Shown here piece by piece: positions 44,433 through 54,729 of a DNA stretch of 64,000 nt. Source of the stretch: Diphasiastrum complanatum (Eukaryota > Streptophyta > Lycopodiopsida > Lycopodiales > Lycopodiaceae); assembly GCA_029204225.1 (NCBI GenBank), contig CM055107.1:16896809-16960808 (forward strand), read 5' to 3'. Under the pieces are notes generated by a model that saw only the letters and a list, made by a program, of their open reading frames with translations, made no database searches and was not told the origin of the DNA. A program made the position numbers and the translations under genes. Position 1 is the stretch's first letter, and each line of letters opens with the position of its first letter.

Positions 44433-44875
44433 GAAGAACTCAATGCAATAACTCATGAACATCATTTCTCTCTACCATTCATTGAATCTATACTTAAATG
44501 GGTTGCAGGTCACAAAGCCTACAATTTTCTAGATGGTTTTCGTGATTACAATTAGGTATGAATTGCCCTAGAAGATAGATATAAGATAATTTTTGCCACA
44601 AAAAGGAGTACATGTGATTACAAAGTAATGTGATTTGGATTGAACAATGCATCTTACACCTTCCAAAGAATTATGAATCATATCCAAGAGTTTTCTAAGA
44701 TCTTTGTAGACGACCCATGTGACTTGAATTGCCTAAGAAAAATGATATTAAAATGCCGCTTACACAATGTATCTCCTAGATGGGACTTGGATGGATGTTC
44801 ACAGGCCGCAGCGAAATGTCATCCCACCAAAGAAAAGACAATATTGAAGAAGGATCTTGGATTACTTAGAGATTA
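44433..44875 (+). mobile_element. Ty3 reverse-transcriptase scrap
   Basis: It is joined directly to the Ser/Thr-rich frame and reads ELNAITHEHHFSLPFIES, then AGHKAYNFLDGFRDYN, IALEDRYKIIFATK and FQRIMNHIQEFSKIFVDD. These are the Ty3 RT fingers and palm motifs (usually FLDGFSGYNQ, and FLDD at the active site). Stops are present, and sequence after about 44710 is unrecognisable. Confidence 0.8.
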
Positions 44876-44923
44876 AGAATGTAGAGTAGTTTTGATTTGT
44901 TTGGATGTCAGAGTAGGTGTCGT

Positions 44924-45228
44924 AGACAACATGGAGAATGCGAACAATTTAGGCGTCTGAGACAGCCGTGCTATTCTCTATTTCTAATAGATAGGTTCTG
45001 ATAATAGAGAGAACGAGTGAGAGACATTCAAGCATTCAACAAGAATACAATTGTTATGAAAAATAGCGCTTCTACATAAAAAGGGTGTTGTAGTAACAAC
45101 AATAATCAGATCACAAAACAATCGCGCGAAGCACGTGATCCTTCTTACAGAGCTAATGAATGTCATCTTTCAGAATACTCTTTACTTTCTCTAAATGATC
45201 ACTAACTCTGAGGAATCAGCTACTAGAA
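44924..45228 (-). repeat. Left copy of the about 305-bp direct repeat (probable 3' LTR)
   Basis: Matches 46226-46533 with scattered substitutions and small gaps. It includes the shared word CATAAAAAGGGTGTTGTAGT. Confidence 0.85.
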
Positions 45229-46225
45229 CTGTCATTGCTGTGTAGACCTTCGAACTGTAGGTTCTTGAGTAGACGTCTCTCCTGGGTGAATGATAGGGAT
45301 ATCTTCAGCTTATGGTTGAACGATCGTAGATCTGGGCCTATCGATGGTGAAAGGAGTTGTTGAAACAAACTCTTGCATTTGTTGCTTCTACTTGAAATCA
45401 TACAATTTGTCTTCAAGAAAGACAACATCTCGGCTGACTGAGGTCTGTATCAGCATAATAAATGCAATATGATTTATGTGATGTTGAGTAGCCAATGAAA
45501 ATGTACTTACAACTTACAAGGTCAAGCTTCTTCTTCAGATTAGACAATATTTGTGCATAGCAGAGACATCTGAACACATGTAGGTATTTAAGGCTTGGTG
45601 TGTAACCGTAGTAGGATTTTAACTGAGTTTTAGAGTCAACTACTTTGGTGCTGGAATAGTTTTGCAAATAGCAAGCTGTGGATATTGCTTCAGCCTAGAA
45701 TTTCATGGGTAGCTAAGCATTGGACATCATGGATCGTGCAGCTTCCAACAAGGTTCGACTCTTTCATTCTACTACCCTATTCTATTGTGGAGTATATCTT
45801 GTAGTGAATTCATCATGCATGACACATGAAGTTAAATAGTTTGCCATTTCATCAGACATGTACTCACCCCTGAATCAGACCGTAGGGTCTTGATCTTCTG
45901 ACTGAACTCGTTTAGAAAATCACTGATTGAGGTTCCTTTGCTTATTTTTAGGGTTAGGACCTTCTTTCTCATGAAGAGACGAGCCGAAACATCTGACGTT
46001 TCATAAATGCTTGTCAAAGTGTCTCATGTTTCTTTTAAAGTGGTACAGTTTGATACATGAGCTATCTGAGTGTCTTACAGATTCAAGGATACGATGGCAA
46101 GAGCTTTGCCATCCTTTGTTTCCCATGCTCGTAGCATTTTAAGTTTCGTCGGTTTAACTATAGAACCATTGACATATCCCCATAACTCCTTTTCGATCAG
46201 GATTAATCCTCATCTTGAATTTCCA

Positions 46226-46533
46226 TAGACAACCATGGAGAATGTGAACAATTTAGGCATCTGAGATAGTCGTGCTATTTTCTGTTTCTGACAAATAGGT
46301 TCTAATAATAGAGAGAAAGAGTGAGAAACATTCAAGCATTCAACAAGAATACAACTGTTATGAAAAATAGCACTTCTGCATAAAAAGGGTGTTGTAGTAA
46401 CAACAATAATCAGATCATAAAACAATCGCGTGAAGTGTGTGATCCTACTTACAGAAGCTAATGAATGCTATCTTTTATAATACTCTTTACTTTTTCTAAA
46501 TGATCACTAACTCTGAGGAATCAGCTACTAGAA
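46226..46533 (-). repeat. Right copy of the about 305-bp direct repeat (probable 5' LTR)
   Basis: Partner of 44924-45228. On the minus strand TATAAAAGATAGC near 46480 could serve as its TATA box. Confidence 0.82.
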
Positions 46534-46839
46534 GACCGCTTTTGATCGTTTGATCTCTATCGCACTTTTGCACTCGGTGTACGTGTGTTTGTTCTTCAAA
46601 TCGTTCGAATGTTTATATACTTGTCAAAAGATCTTTATTATTCTAATTTTTAGAAGATCACTAACTGCCCTTGTACTTGATCCATAGATTGGTTATTGGT
46701 GCATCGTGAAGACATGAAGAAGTACAACAAAAGGATCTCATTCGTATGCATTAGGAGCGCGAGAATGTGGTGCCATTGCAACTGTAGCATGACCGCAGGA
46801 GTGTGAAGATAAAACCGTATGTCAACCGCAATCGTTGGC

Positions 46840-47215
46840 TTGGCGGTTTCCTTCGGTCAGCTGTCGTTCGTTCACTTCGTAGGTGACCGTAAGTGATAAC
46901 TTATGGTGTCTTGTGGTGCCTTTGGTGGTGAGTTGTAGTCTTCGCTTCATTGACCGTAAGCAAGACTTTACGGTGTCCTACGGTTCATTCATTTCGTATG
47001 TAGTCGGTTTCTTTCATAAGCGACCTAGGCTAGACACTTACGGTTTCTGGCGGTGAGTCTTTGCATTTGATTGTAAGCAAGACTTTGCAGTTTACTTCGG
47101 TCTCATTTCGTAAGTGGCCATAGGCGAGACTCTGTGGTTTACTTCGGTCTCTTTTGTAAGTGACCGTAGACAAGACACTTACAATTCCTGGCGGTTCCTT
47201 GCGGTGTCTTGCCTG
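46840..47215 (+). repeat. Degenerate repeats built on GTAAGCGACCGTA and ACTT(C)GGT words
   Basis: The phrase GTAAG(T/C)(G)ACCGTA(G)(A/G)CAAGAC followed by TTACGGT or TTTACTTCGGTC recurs at least five times in about 375 bases. No coding frame. Confidence 0.75.
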
Positions 47216-47536
47216 TTGAAGTTTTCCGTGTATTTCTGTCAAAAAGGTAGACCAGTTTTGCAAATGCTTAAGAGAGTGATTTCCTTAAGAGATGAAGGGA
47301 GTGAAAAGGATGAGTAGGAATAAGAATAAACTCCAACACTCCTAACCATGCCAAATAGTTAACAATTTGAAAAAGATTGATTAAATCACACATGCACACA
47401 CCGTCCAATGTTTTTTAGACAAGGTGAGAAGAATCGCTTGAAATACCAACTGTATATTCACATCAATACGAAAGAAAAGGAAAGAATACATAAGTAGTAG
47501 CTAAGGGCTCGAAGAAGATTCGTCCCAAATGTCTAG

Positions 47537-47539
<3 letters not shown>

Positions 47540-47590
<51 letters not shown>
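47540..47590 (+). repeat. (GA)n microsatellite
   Basis: About 25 uninterrupted GA units. Confidence 0.97.
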
Positions 47591-47592
<2 letters not shown>

Positions 47593-47639
47593 TTCACCTA
47601 CTTCTTCACAAAGCAAGACTGGATCTTTTTGAAGCCTTT

Positions 47640-48130
47640 ATTCATATTCCAACAAGGTAAAATATAGCTAGAAAGTAGAATACAGTCCTAAAAAAGCACA
47701 CCATAAAGCATAATCACTTTCAAGATGTCCAATTGATACCTGTCACCATCCCACAACACCCTAGACGAGGAGAAACAACCATTACCAATATCAAAAGCAT
47801 AACAAGTAATTGATCTCCTGTCATTTATGCTACCAACCTAGTCAACATTCACATATCCTTTCAACTTAAGTAGATTATATTATTTGAATAGACTATACCA
47901 AGATTGATTGTGTTTTTCACGCAACTTAAAATGTGCTTGGCTATTTTCCAATGTTCTATAGTTAGCGCAACCATGAAATAACTTACCAAGCTTACAACAT
48001 AATTGATATATTGTCTAGTGGTGGCAAGATATATAAGACATCTAATTAATTGACAAGATAAAGTACTACCCACTGAACCACTATCATCAAGATGAGTTAC
48101 CTTTTTACTAACCTCACTAGGTGAAGTCAA
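47640..48130 (-). mobile_element. Copia RT C-terminus and RNase H fragment, antisense
   Basis: The minus-strand frame 48130-47861 reads LIRCLIYLATTRQYINYVVS, then TIEHWKIAKHILSCVKNTIN and LGIVYS. It continues after stops with GYVNVD, DRRSITCYAF and IGNGCFSSS. This is the linker and RNase H start of Copia pol (usually LIGCLxYLxxTRPDI, HWKAxKRILRYxKGT, DADWAGxxDDRRSTSGY). The catalytic RNase H residues are partly lost. Confidence 0.85.
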
Positions 48131-49400
48131 GTGGCCTTCAATTTGCCACCTGGTTCTGGCACCATTTGGTGCTCAATTGAAGAGGACATCATTCGTCATT
48201 GTGATGCAAACTGCCCTCCTTCTGATGCAGAGGACTTGGCTTCTTTTTTACTCCAAATCTTCTCGCCACAATTGGTGGATACCGTGCAGGAAAATCTTAA
48301 ATGCCTGGCTGATTTCTTTCATGGAATTCAGTACACCTTGCGACTTGGAAAGGCCTCCCTTGCAAGCAAGCAGGATTCTAGATGACATGATGCATGATCA
48401 TGTATACAAAAAAGATGGACCACAGGTTTTCTTGGAGATTCTTGGGATGTAGAAGATGAAGCTAATGATGTCGATGCTGGTACAAGAGGTGCAGGGGGTA
48501 ATGCTGATGGAAGATGGCAGGAGGTTAGAAGGAACATAGGACGAAGATCATTAGAGCCAATAGAATCAAATCAAGAAAGCCACAGTGGACAAGGACGTTG
48601 TGGAGGAAGGAGGGGACATGGTGGAGGTGGAAGAAGAGGGAGGGAACAAGGTGGAGTAGTGTTGGAAGAACACTTTGCGAATTTGTAGATAGTGGAAGAT
48701 TTGCTTCCTGCATACAACACGCCGCCAAAGGTAACTACTCAAGGTGACCAAGCTCGAGCTGCCAAAGACAACGAGCCTGTAGCATTGCAGACAGGTCATG
48801 TCATTTTCATGATCATCCTCTTGTCAACGAGCGTGCTTTATACAATCCAAAAGTGGAGGGATCTGGAAGGATTCATTTATTTCATGGTACGAGGGCTAGT
48901 TCCCTTGGTGGGCCTCGTGGCTTTAGAGGCAAAGGCATAAAGCCTCGCAACAAAGCGAATGAGTTTTGTGCTGATGAAGCCTTTTATGTTTCTAACTCAG
49001 TTAGACATGCATACGAACATCCTTTACACCACCATCCCTCGAAGCACTTGGATAATCCCGTTGTGATTTTGGTGTCTGATGTAGATGTCGAAGTTTTGCA
49101 TGGCCACAAAACCCCAATGGAAGTGATGGTCTCTTCAATGTCATTTGGTTTGAAGAGCCAGATGATGAGTGGGAAGAATTTTGTAGAGGGGAAGATGCAG
49201 ATGTTTTCGGTCCCCTTTGTATAGAGAAGCCAGCACCTCAGAAATGTGAAGCCTTGAAGGGGGTTGAACTCGAGGGAAGGGTTCAATTAACCCAAATTGC
49301 TTTTTGCTCGACACAAGCATGGGATTGGTTAGAGACGTGTGCTATCGTGATGTATTTAGAAAAAAGATCTCAACTGCTTTAGGCCATGAACATTTGTGCT
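48131..49400 (+). pseudogene. Frameshifted gene with RG-rich linker and ADP-ribosyltransferase-like (DUF3990-type) C-terminal domain
   Basis: Several abutting plus-strand frames read as one broken protein. 48131-48385 is a globular part (DLASFLLQIFSPQLVDTVQE). 48430-48690 carries an acidic stretch, then WQEVRRNIGRRS and a Gly/Arg-rich run (GGRRGHGGGGRRGR). 48692 onward reads VTTQGDQARAAKDNEPVALQ and then, in another frame, IHLFHGTRASSLGG, NEFCADEAFYVSNSVRHAYE and NPVVILVSDVDVEVLHG. Further frames give EEPDDEWEEFC, DADVFGPLCIEKPAP and TQIAFCSTQAWDWLE. The order HGT, FYVSNS plus helix, VVxxVSDVD, DEWxxFC, DxxxGPL and TQxxFCS resembles DUF3990 proteins of the ADP-ribosyltransferase fold. That assignment is inference from motif order only. 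At least three frameshifts make it a pseudogene. Its 3' half forms the left arm of the inverted repeat. Confidence 0.5.
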
Positions 49401-49438
49401 AGGATATATTGTTTTTCTTAGATTAGCCTTGCCTTATA
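48729..49438 (+). repeat. Left arm of large fold-back inverted repeat
   Basis: It runs from GTAACTACTCAAGGTGACC (about 48729) to GCCTTATA at 49431-49438 and is complementary along nearly its whole length to 49460-50138. The arm is 710 bases. Confidence 0.92.
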
Positions 49439-49459
49439 CTCACAAGTGTTTTATGAGGC
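49439..49459. other. Loop between inverted-repeat arms
   Basis: Only about 21 unpaired bases (CTCACAAGTG to ATGAGGC) separate the arms, so a transcript would fold into a long hairpin. Confidence 0.88.
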
Positions 49460-50138
49460 TATAAGGCAAGGCTAATATGAGAAAAACAATATATCCTAGG
49501 ACAAATGTTCATGGCCTCAAGCAGTTGAGATCTTTTTTCTGAATACTTCACGATAGCCCACGTCTCTAACCAATCCCATGCTCGTGTTGAGCAAAAAGCA
49601 ATTTGGGTTCCCTTCAGTTCATCCCCCTTCAAGGCTTGATATTTCTGAGGTGTTGGCTTCACTATACAAATGCGGCCATAACAACATCTGCATCTTCTCT
49701 TGGCAGCCCTCTATTCTTATTTCTACAAAATTCTTCCCACTCATCATCTGGCTCTTCAAACCAGATGAATTGAAGAGACCATCACTTCCAACGGGGTTTT
49801 GTGGCCATGCAGAACTTCGACATCTACATCAAACACCAAAATCACAACGGGATCATCCAAGTGCTTCGAGGGATGGTGGTGTAGAGGATGTTGTTCGTAT
49901 GCATGTCTAAGTGAGTTGGAAACATAAAAGGCCTCATCAGCACAAAACTCATTTATAAAAGGCCCCACCAAGCGAACTAGCCCTGGTACCATGAAAGAAA
50001 TGAATCCTTCCACGTCCCCCCGCTTTTGGATTGTGTAAAGCACGCTGGTTGATCATGAAAAAGACGTGACCTATCTGCAATGCTACGGGCTCTTTGTCTT
50101 TTGGCGGCTCGCGCGCTTGGTCACCTTGAGTCGTTACC
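49460..50138 (-). repeat. Right arm of large fold-back inverted repeat
   Basis: Read on the minus strand it repeats the protein pieces of the left arm: FHGTRASSLGG, NEFCADEAFYVSNSLRHAYE, HPSKHLDDPVVILVFDVDVE and TQIAFCSTRAWDWLETWAIV. About 30 bases fewer than the left arm, with scattered mismatches and small gaps. Frames differ from those of the left arm, so the copies decayed separately. Confidence 0.92.
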
Positions 50139-50199
50139 TCTGAATTCCTTTTTTCTTTTACTCGGCTTGTTTGTTCGGATGTAGTCAGAGTGGAGGAGT

Positions 50200-51000
50200 T
50201 GGGTGTAGGTGTGCGTAGTAGTTCAGATTTGGTTAGGCTCTTCGGATCATACAGGCGGTGTTCAGAGGTTTTTGTGCCTGAGGTCTAAAAATGTCTCCTT
50301 TGTCTTCCTCCTTTGTGTTGGATTTGGCAGGTCCCATCTTGTCCTTGGCTTTCTGCCTCGACTGGTCCTTTCTTGAAGGTTGGCCATTTCTTGTGAGTAA
50401 TACATTTTCGCCATTCATATCATTCTTGAACTTCCCTTGTAGCATCATATCTTATGCAACAGCTTTCGTGGCGTCTTCGTAGTTCATTTCAGGTCTTCTC
50501 CTAAGGATAGTTCTCAATGAATCTGGTAGAAATCTTAGAAAGAGAGTAAGTTGTTGTTCAGATTTGATGGTGTGCTCATCCCCAGTTTCCTTCAAGGAGG
50601 TGAAGATCTCCTTCATAGACTTGGTATGGCTTTCAAGGTCTGCTCCATCCCATTTTGAGATTAAGCAACTTGTCAGTGAGGCATAAAACCTAAGACTTGA
50701 CTTCAAATATTGTTTTCATTCTGTCCCATATATCGTTTCTACTACTGCAAATCAGTTACAAATAGTAAAAGATCTTTAGATAAGGACAATGTGATAAGAA
50801 CTGATGTTTTGTCATCACTCCTTGACCAATCTGATCTCTCCTTCTCTCCAGTTTCCTTAGTGCTCCGCTGACACTTTGAGGATGACGGCCATCTTGGCCT
50901 TCCATATATGGTAGTTGCCTGGCCCCTCAAGAAATGTGGTGAACTTTTGTTTTAGTTGTGCTATCAAAGACACTCTTGATTTCTGCAAATAATCATGTAG
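50200..51000 (-). mobile_element. Copia gag, antisense
   Basis: Reading leftwards from about 50945 the minus strand gives GNYHIWKAKMAVILK in one frame, then WSRSDDKTSVLITLSLSKDL, RFYASLTSCLISKWDG, LTLFLRFLPDSLRTILRRRP and YEDATKAVA, followed by a Lys/Gly-rich basic stretch. These are the conserved segments of a Copia gag (UBN2-like). A few stops or shifts separate them. At 51038-51048 the plus strand reads GTTCTGATACC, a degenerate initiator-Met primer site in minus orientation. The 5' LTR should therefore lie just right of 51050. Confidence 0.78.
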
Positions 51001-51049
51001 TGGTCTAGGAGTGGATTCATACGAACAACCCAATGTCGTTCTGATACCC

Positions 51050-51400
51050 TTGAGGTGGTGATGGGAGCAAACACCATTGGTCTTGACTCTGGTACCTACT
51101 TTCAGAGTTTGAGCTTAGCGACGATGGAAACTATGGGATCATATATACAGCAGAGATAATAGAAAATGCTAGGATCTTGTGTATCAGTCTATGACAAGCG
51201 CATACAACCGAAACATATAAAACATGTATTTATAAAATCTGAAAAGTGTATATTTCTACAAGATCTAAATTACAATGGATGTAGCAGAAAGTCTTGGCAG
51301 AATGTACTTCGCTCCAAGAACAAGAAATTCAAAAAGTTAACAATGTTGAATGACTAATTGCTACTGCTACAAAAATGAAAGAACTTTGGTAGCTTTTCGT
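51050..51400 (-). repeat. Probable 5' LTR of the antisense Copia gag element
   Basis: Placed by the primer-like site at 51038-51048. No partner copy was found within the window, and the outer boundary is not visible. Confidence 0.35.
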
Positions 51401-51699
51401 TTGGGTTTCTACTTGGTGTTATGTGCTACCAATTACTTTACAAACTTGATCGAGCAGTCTTTCACGTTCTGATTAAATTAACTCTAGTGGGTACACAAAA
51501 CAGATGGCTAAACTGAATGGTTTAACCGTAAATAGTGTGTTGTTTCGCACAAGTTGGTGTGCCTGTGATGACTACGATTCACGCTCAGAATTCGTTGTCG
51601 GTGAACTGCTGGTTGAGTTCATTGGTAGGCAGATGTTGCAACTTAAGGTGCACCAAATAGTTGTTGTCCCGACTTGATGTCGATGTCGCTGTTGCTTCT

Positions 51700-54120
51700 G
51701 GATTCACGACTTGAGATCACATGTCACTGAGTTCCAACATGTTTCTGAGTTCGCTCTATGACTCGATTCGCTCATGATGGGAATACGGGAAAGGCGACAT
51801 TCACGTAAACACTTCTCAAAGTAAGCCCTACTTTTTCTTGCAAGATTGTGTGAGGTATTATGATTCAAACACGAGTCTACATTATGACTTAGACAAACAC
51901 ATTTGTATAAAAAGTCTCAACGATTCTACATCCATAGAGTCTAGATGGCGAGCTTGAAAATCCGAAGAGTCAAGAATTCAACAAGATTTTCTCAACGAGT
52001 CGGGGGTAGTGATTCTATCGCGAATCACCCAGTGAGTCATGCAATGAGTGTGTTCAGCGAGTCTCTAACAAGCAAGGGTAAAATACAGCGAGTTATTCAT
52101 AACTGTTAAAGGTAAATCTTGTGTGGTAAAGTCTTCAACCTCCTTACCAATTTCTCTCTTAAGCAACATGTCATCCCTCTTTAGATCCCTCCATCTGGAG
52201 ATTGAGCTCTACCTTCCTTCTCCATAAGCCTTCCAGTATATGTGCTTTAAATATTGATCCTTATGAGCATGATATTTCGGGTACTTCATGGTTTATTTTT
52301 TCATGGTTTAAAAAGGTTGGTCATTGATTTCAGTATTGATCAACATCTAACCTGATAACCCTACGAGTCATGTGACAAATGAGCAAAAAAATAGCACAAC
52401 ATGTTTGAAGTGGTTTGCTTCTGATGATATTAGCTAGAATGCCAGTTCCACAGTCAGTAGTCCTGGAAGCGAGGATTCATTGGCTCGTGGCTCATATACT
52501 TATAATATTTCTTTGCTTAAACTATAAGGTCCATGAGTTGCTATAACTAGCTCATGTTAACATTCATATGAATTTTTAGCTTATCCTCTATCGCTGACAT
52601 ACTTCATATCAATCCAATGAGTCAGTATTTGTTATGGAGAATCTAGAATTTTGCTACATTTTCAGCAGTCTTTTTCTTGTGAATCTCTCCTGGCGAGCAT
52701 GTCTCAACGAGCTTTGTAACGAGTATGGCGAGCGAGTCTTGCTTGTTCCTAGTGAGTCTCCCCAGCTTGTCTCAAGTATGCGATTTAATATGTTAAAAAC
52801 GAGATTGTCAGAAATGAAGGTGACGGTTCAAAGTCACATGTCCGTGATTCCTTTGTGATGCTTTTGGTGAATAAGGATCACTTTAAGGAGCATGCAGTCC
52901 AAAAAATAATTATGAATATCGATAATTTGATAATTCTTTTGGCCCGATAGATATTCATTGGAGGAGTATAACGTCCATAAAAGTTTTGTCATATTGGTAC
53001 AACTCAGATTTACTCCGATGTTTTTGTATTTTAATCTTGGAGACAAGCCACAAAGACTATCTCTAGATGAGGTGCATAATTAATATTTTTGGTGACTTTA
53101 TATCTGATTCTATATATAACTCATTATCTATTTGGTAGCTTAGCAGACCAACCAGTGAGTCTCTTCTCCCGAGTCATGAAACCTAACGAGTCATGAAACC
53201 TAACGAGTCCGTAATTGATGTTTGGGCTTATAGTGAACAGGTGGCAGATTATAATTGGATCTGAGCACAAATGTTTAAACTCATATTAGTTTCGGACTTT
53301 CAATTAAAAGGCCCAAACTTCAATTATGCCAGTTAGCGCAGGCTTGAGCTTGAGCAGACCTGCTACCTAGTAGCAGGCAGCCTTCAATGCACCTCGCCGC
53401 AGGGGGGCTCGCTGCATGAAGGCTGCATGCTACAGCCGGTAGCGGGCCTGCTCACACCCGCTACCTAGTCCATATCCAATGAGTCTGACAACAATATGTA
53501 GCGCTTTAGCGCATCAGAGAGTGAATATGCTCCTTTGACAAGTCTCACTCTCAAAAAAATTCAGGTCAAACTTTTGGACGAGTTTTCAGATAGTACAATA
53601 ATTGATAGTTGTTGAACCTGCATTGGCACGTACTTATGCTTTTTGACAGCATAAGTAGGTGAAGGCTCTCATACATTCAATAGTTCCATATTGGAGTCAT
53701 AATCTAACGAGTTACTTCTAGCTCGCATGGGGACAATCCCGCTAGGAGTTGTCCGTTGACCATCAAGAAGTTTTCCCTCTGGATTAAGTCCACAAAAATA
53801 AAACACTAGATCTAAAAGACCTTTACTTTAAATTTTTTAATTTGCTCTATTCGTGAGTCCAACACTCAACGAGTGAGATTTTGCGATAGCCAACCTTCTT
53901 GGCGAGTCAGAGACTCATAGAGCATATATCTGACTTCCAACCAGCGAGAGTCTAGACTCTAGCAATTCAGAGACTAGCAAGCCACAAAATATTCACTTTA
54001 AGAAAAAATCAACGAGTCAGTATTGAGCAAGTTAGGGACTCGTGGACTACGCTTGTCTTTCTTTAACGAGCCAAATGAATTGTAGCGAGTCACGTGGCGA
54101 GTCTAGTGAGCCCTTACTCA
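51700..54120. repeat. Region dense in the word (A/G)CGAGTC
   Basis: CGAGTC, TGAGTC or close variants occur roughly 20 times at irregular spacing (for example near 51992, 52057, 52731, 53171, 53187, 53203, 53903, 54013, 54081, 54092). The period is not constant and the intervening sequence differs, so this is not an ordinary satellite. No coding similarity was found. Confidence 0.7.
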
Positions 54121-54729
54121 GCAAGAGAGGTATTCCAAGCACTGCTAAGTTAAAAACTAACCAAGATATCAAAAAGGCATTGTTGGTGCAAGCCACAGAG
54201 CGATTTTTCAATAGGTAAGTGTTCATACCTTATGATAGTTTTTACTCTTCCTTGTTGTTACTCATCCAACCAAATGCTTCCTTAGATGTTAGTGAAAGAT
54301 AGTTCAGGGAGATTGATTGGATAAATTTTCCCTCAAAATGTACTACTTTCTACTACCAGATTTATCCAGGTAACAAAATGGTAATTTTTTTAGCTTAGTT
54401 TGTTGAGTGGGTATTTCACGACAATTTTAGGTTTCAAGCTTGAAATGATAACGTGTTTCAAATAGCAATAGATTCTGATACCTTCAATCTTGTAGACAAC
54501 ATAATGAACCAAATTTTAGTGAATATTAGTTCGAAAATGTGTCATTTGGTTGTAGACGAGTCAACTCAGAAACATGTTATCCAGCAAATCTCTAGTGATC
54601 ACAGTGAATCTAGAACCAGCAAGTCAGATCTTTATATGCTAGAAGACAGAGCGAGCTGTGTTCCTTCTTGATCCTCACACCCGATTCCCGAATTTCACAA
54701 ACAAAACAACACACAACTTGCTTAACAGC
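54121..54729. other. AT-rich spacer, no gene recognised
   Basis: Short frames only, none with family resemblance. Confidence 0.5.

Larger units (their letters stand above)
44924..46533 (-). mobile_element. Internally deleted antisense Copia element flanked by about 305-bp direct repeats
   Basis: Direct repeats 44924-45228 and 46226-46533 are highly similar and probably LTRs. Within each, TG...CA ends can be drawn (TGGAGAATG to GAGGAATCA on the plus strand). Between them on the minus strand, right to left, is gag (46220-45830: AWETKDGKALAIVSLNL, WDTLTSIYETSDVSARLFMRK and FLNEFSQKIKTL). Next is the integrase C-terminal region (45830-45413: EFTTRYTPQ, LPMKF, YLQNYSSTKV, LHVFRCLCYAQILS and YIFIGYS). 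Protease, the integrase core, RT and RNase H are missing. Gag begins immediately at the repeat edge without a leader or a clear primer site, so a deletion removed the 5' leader as well. Confidence 0.8.
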
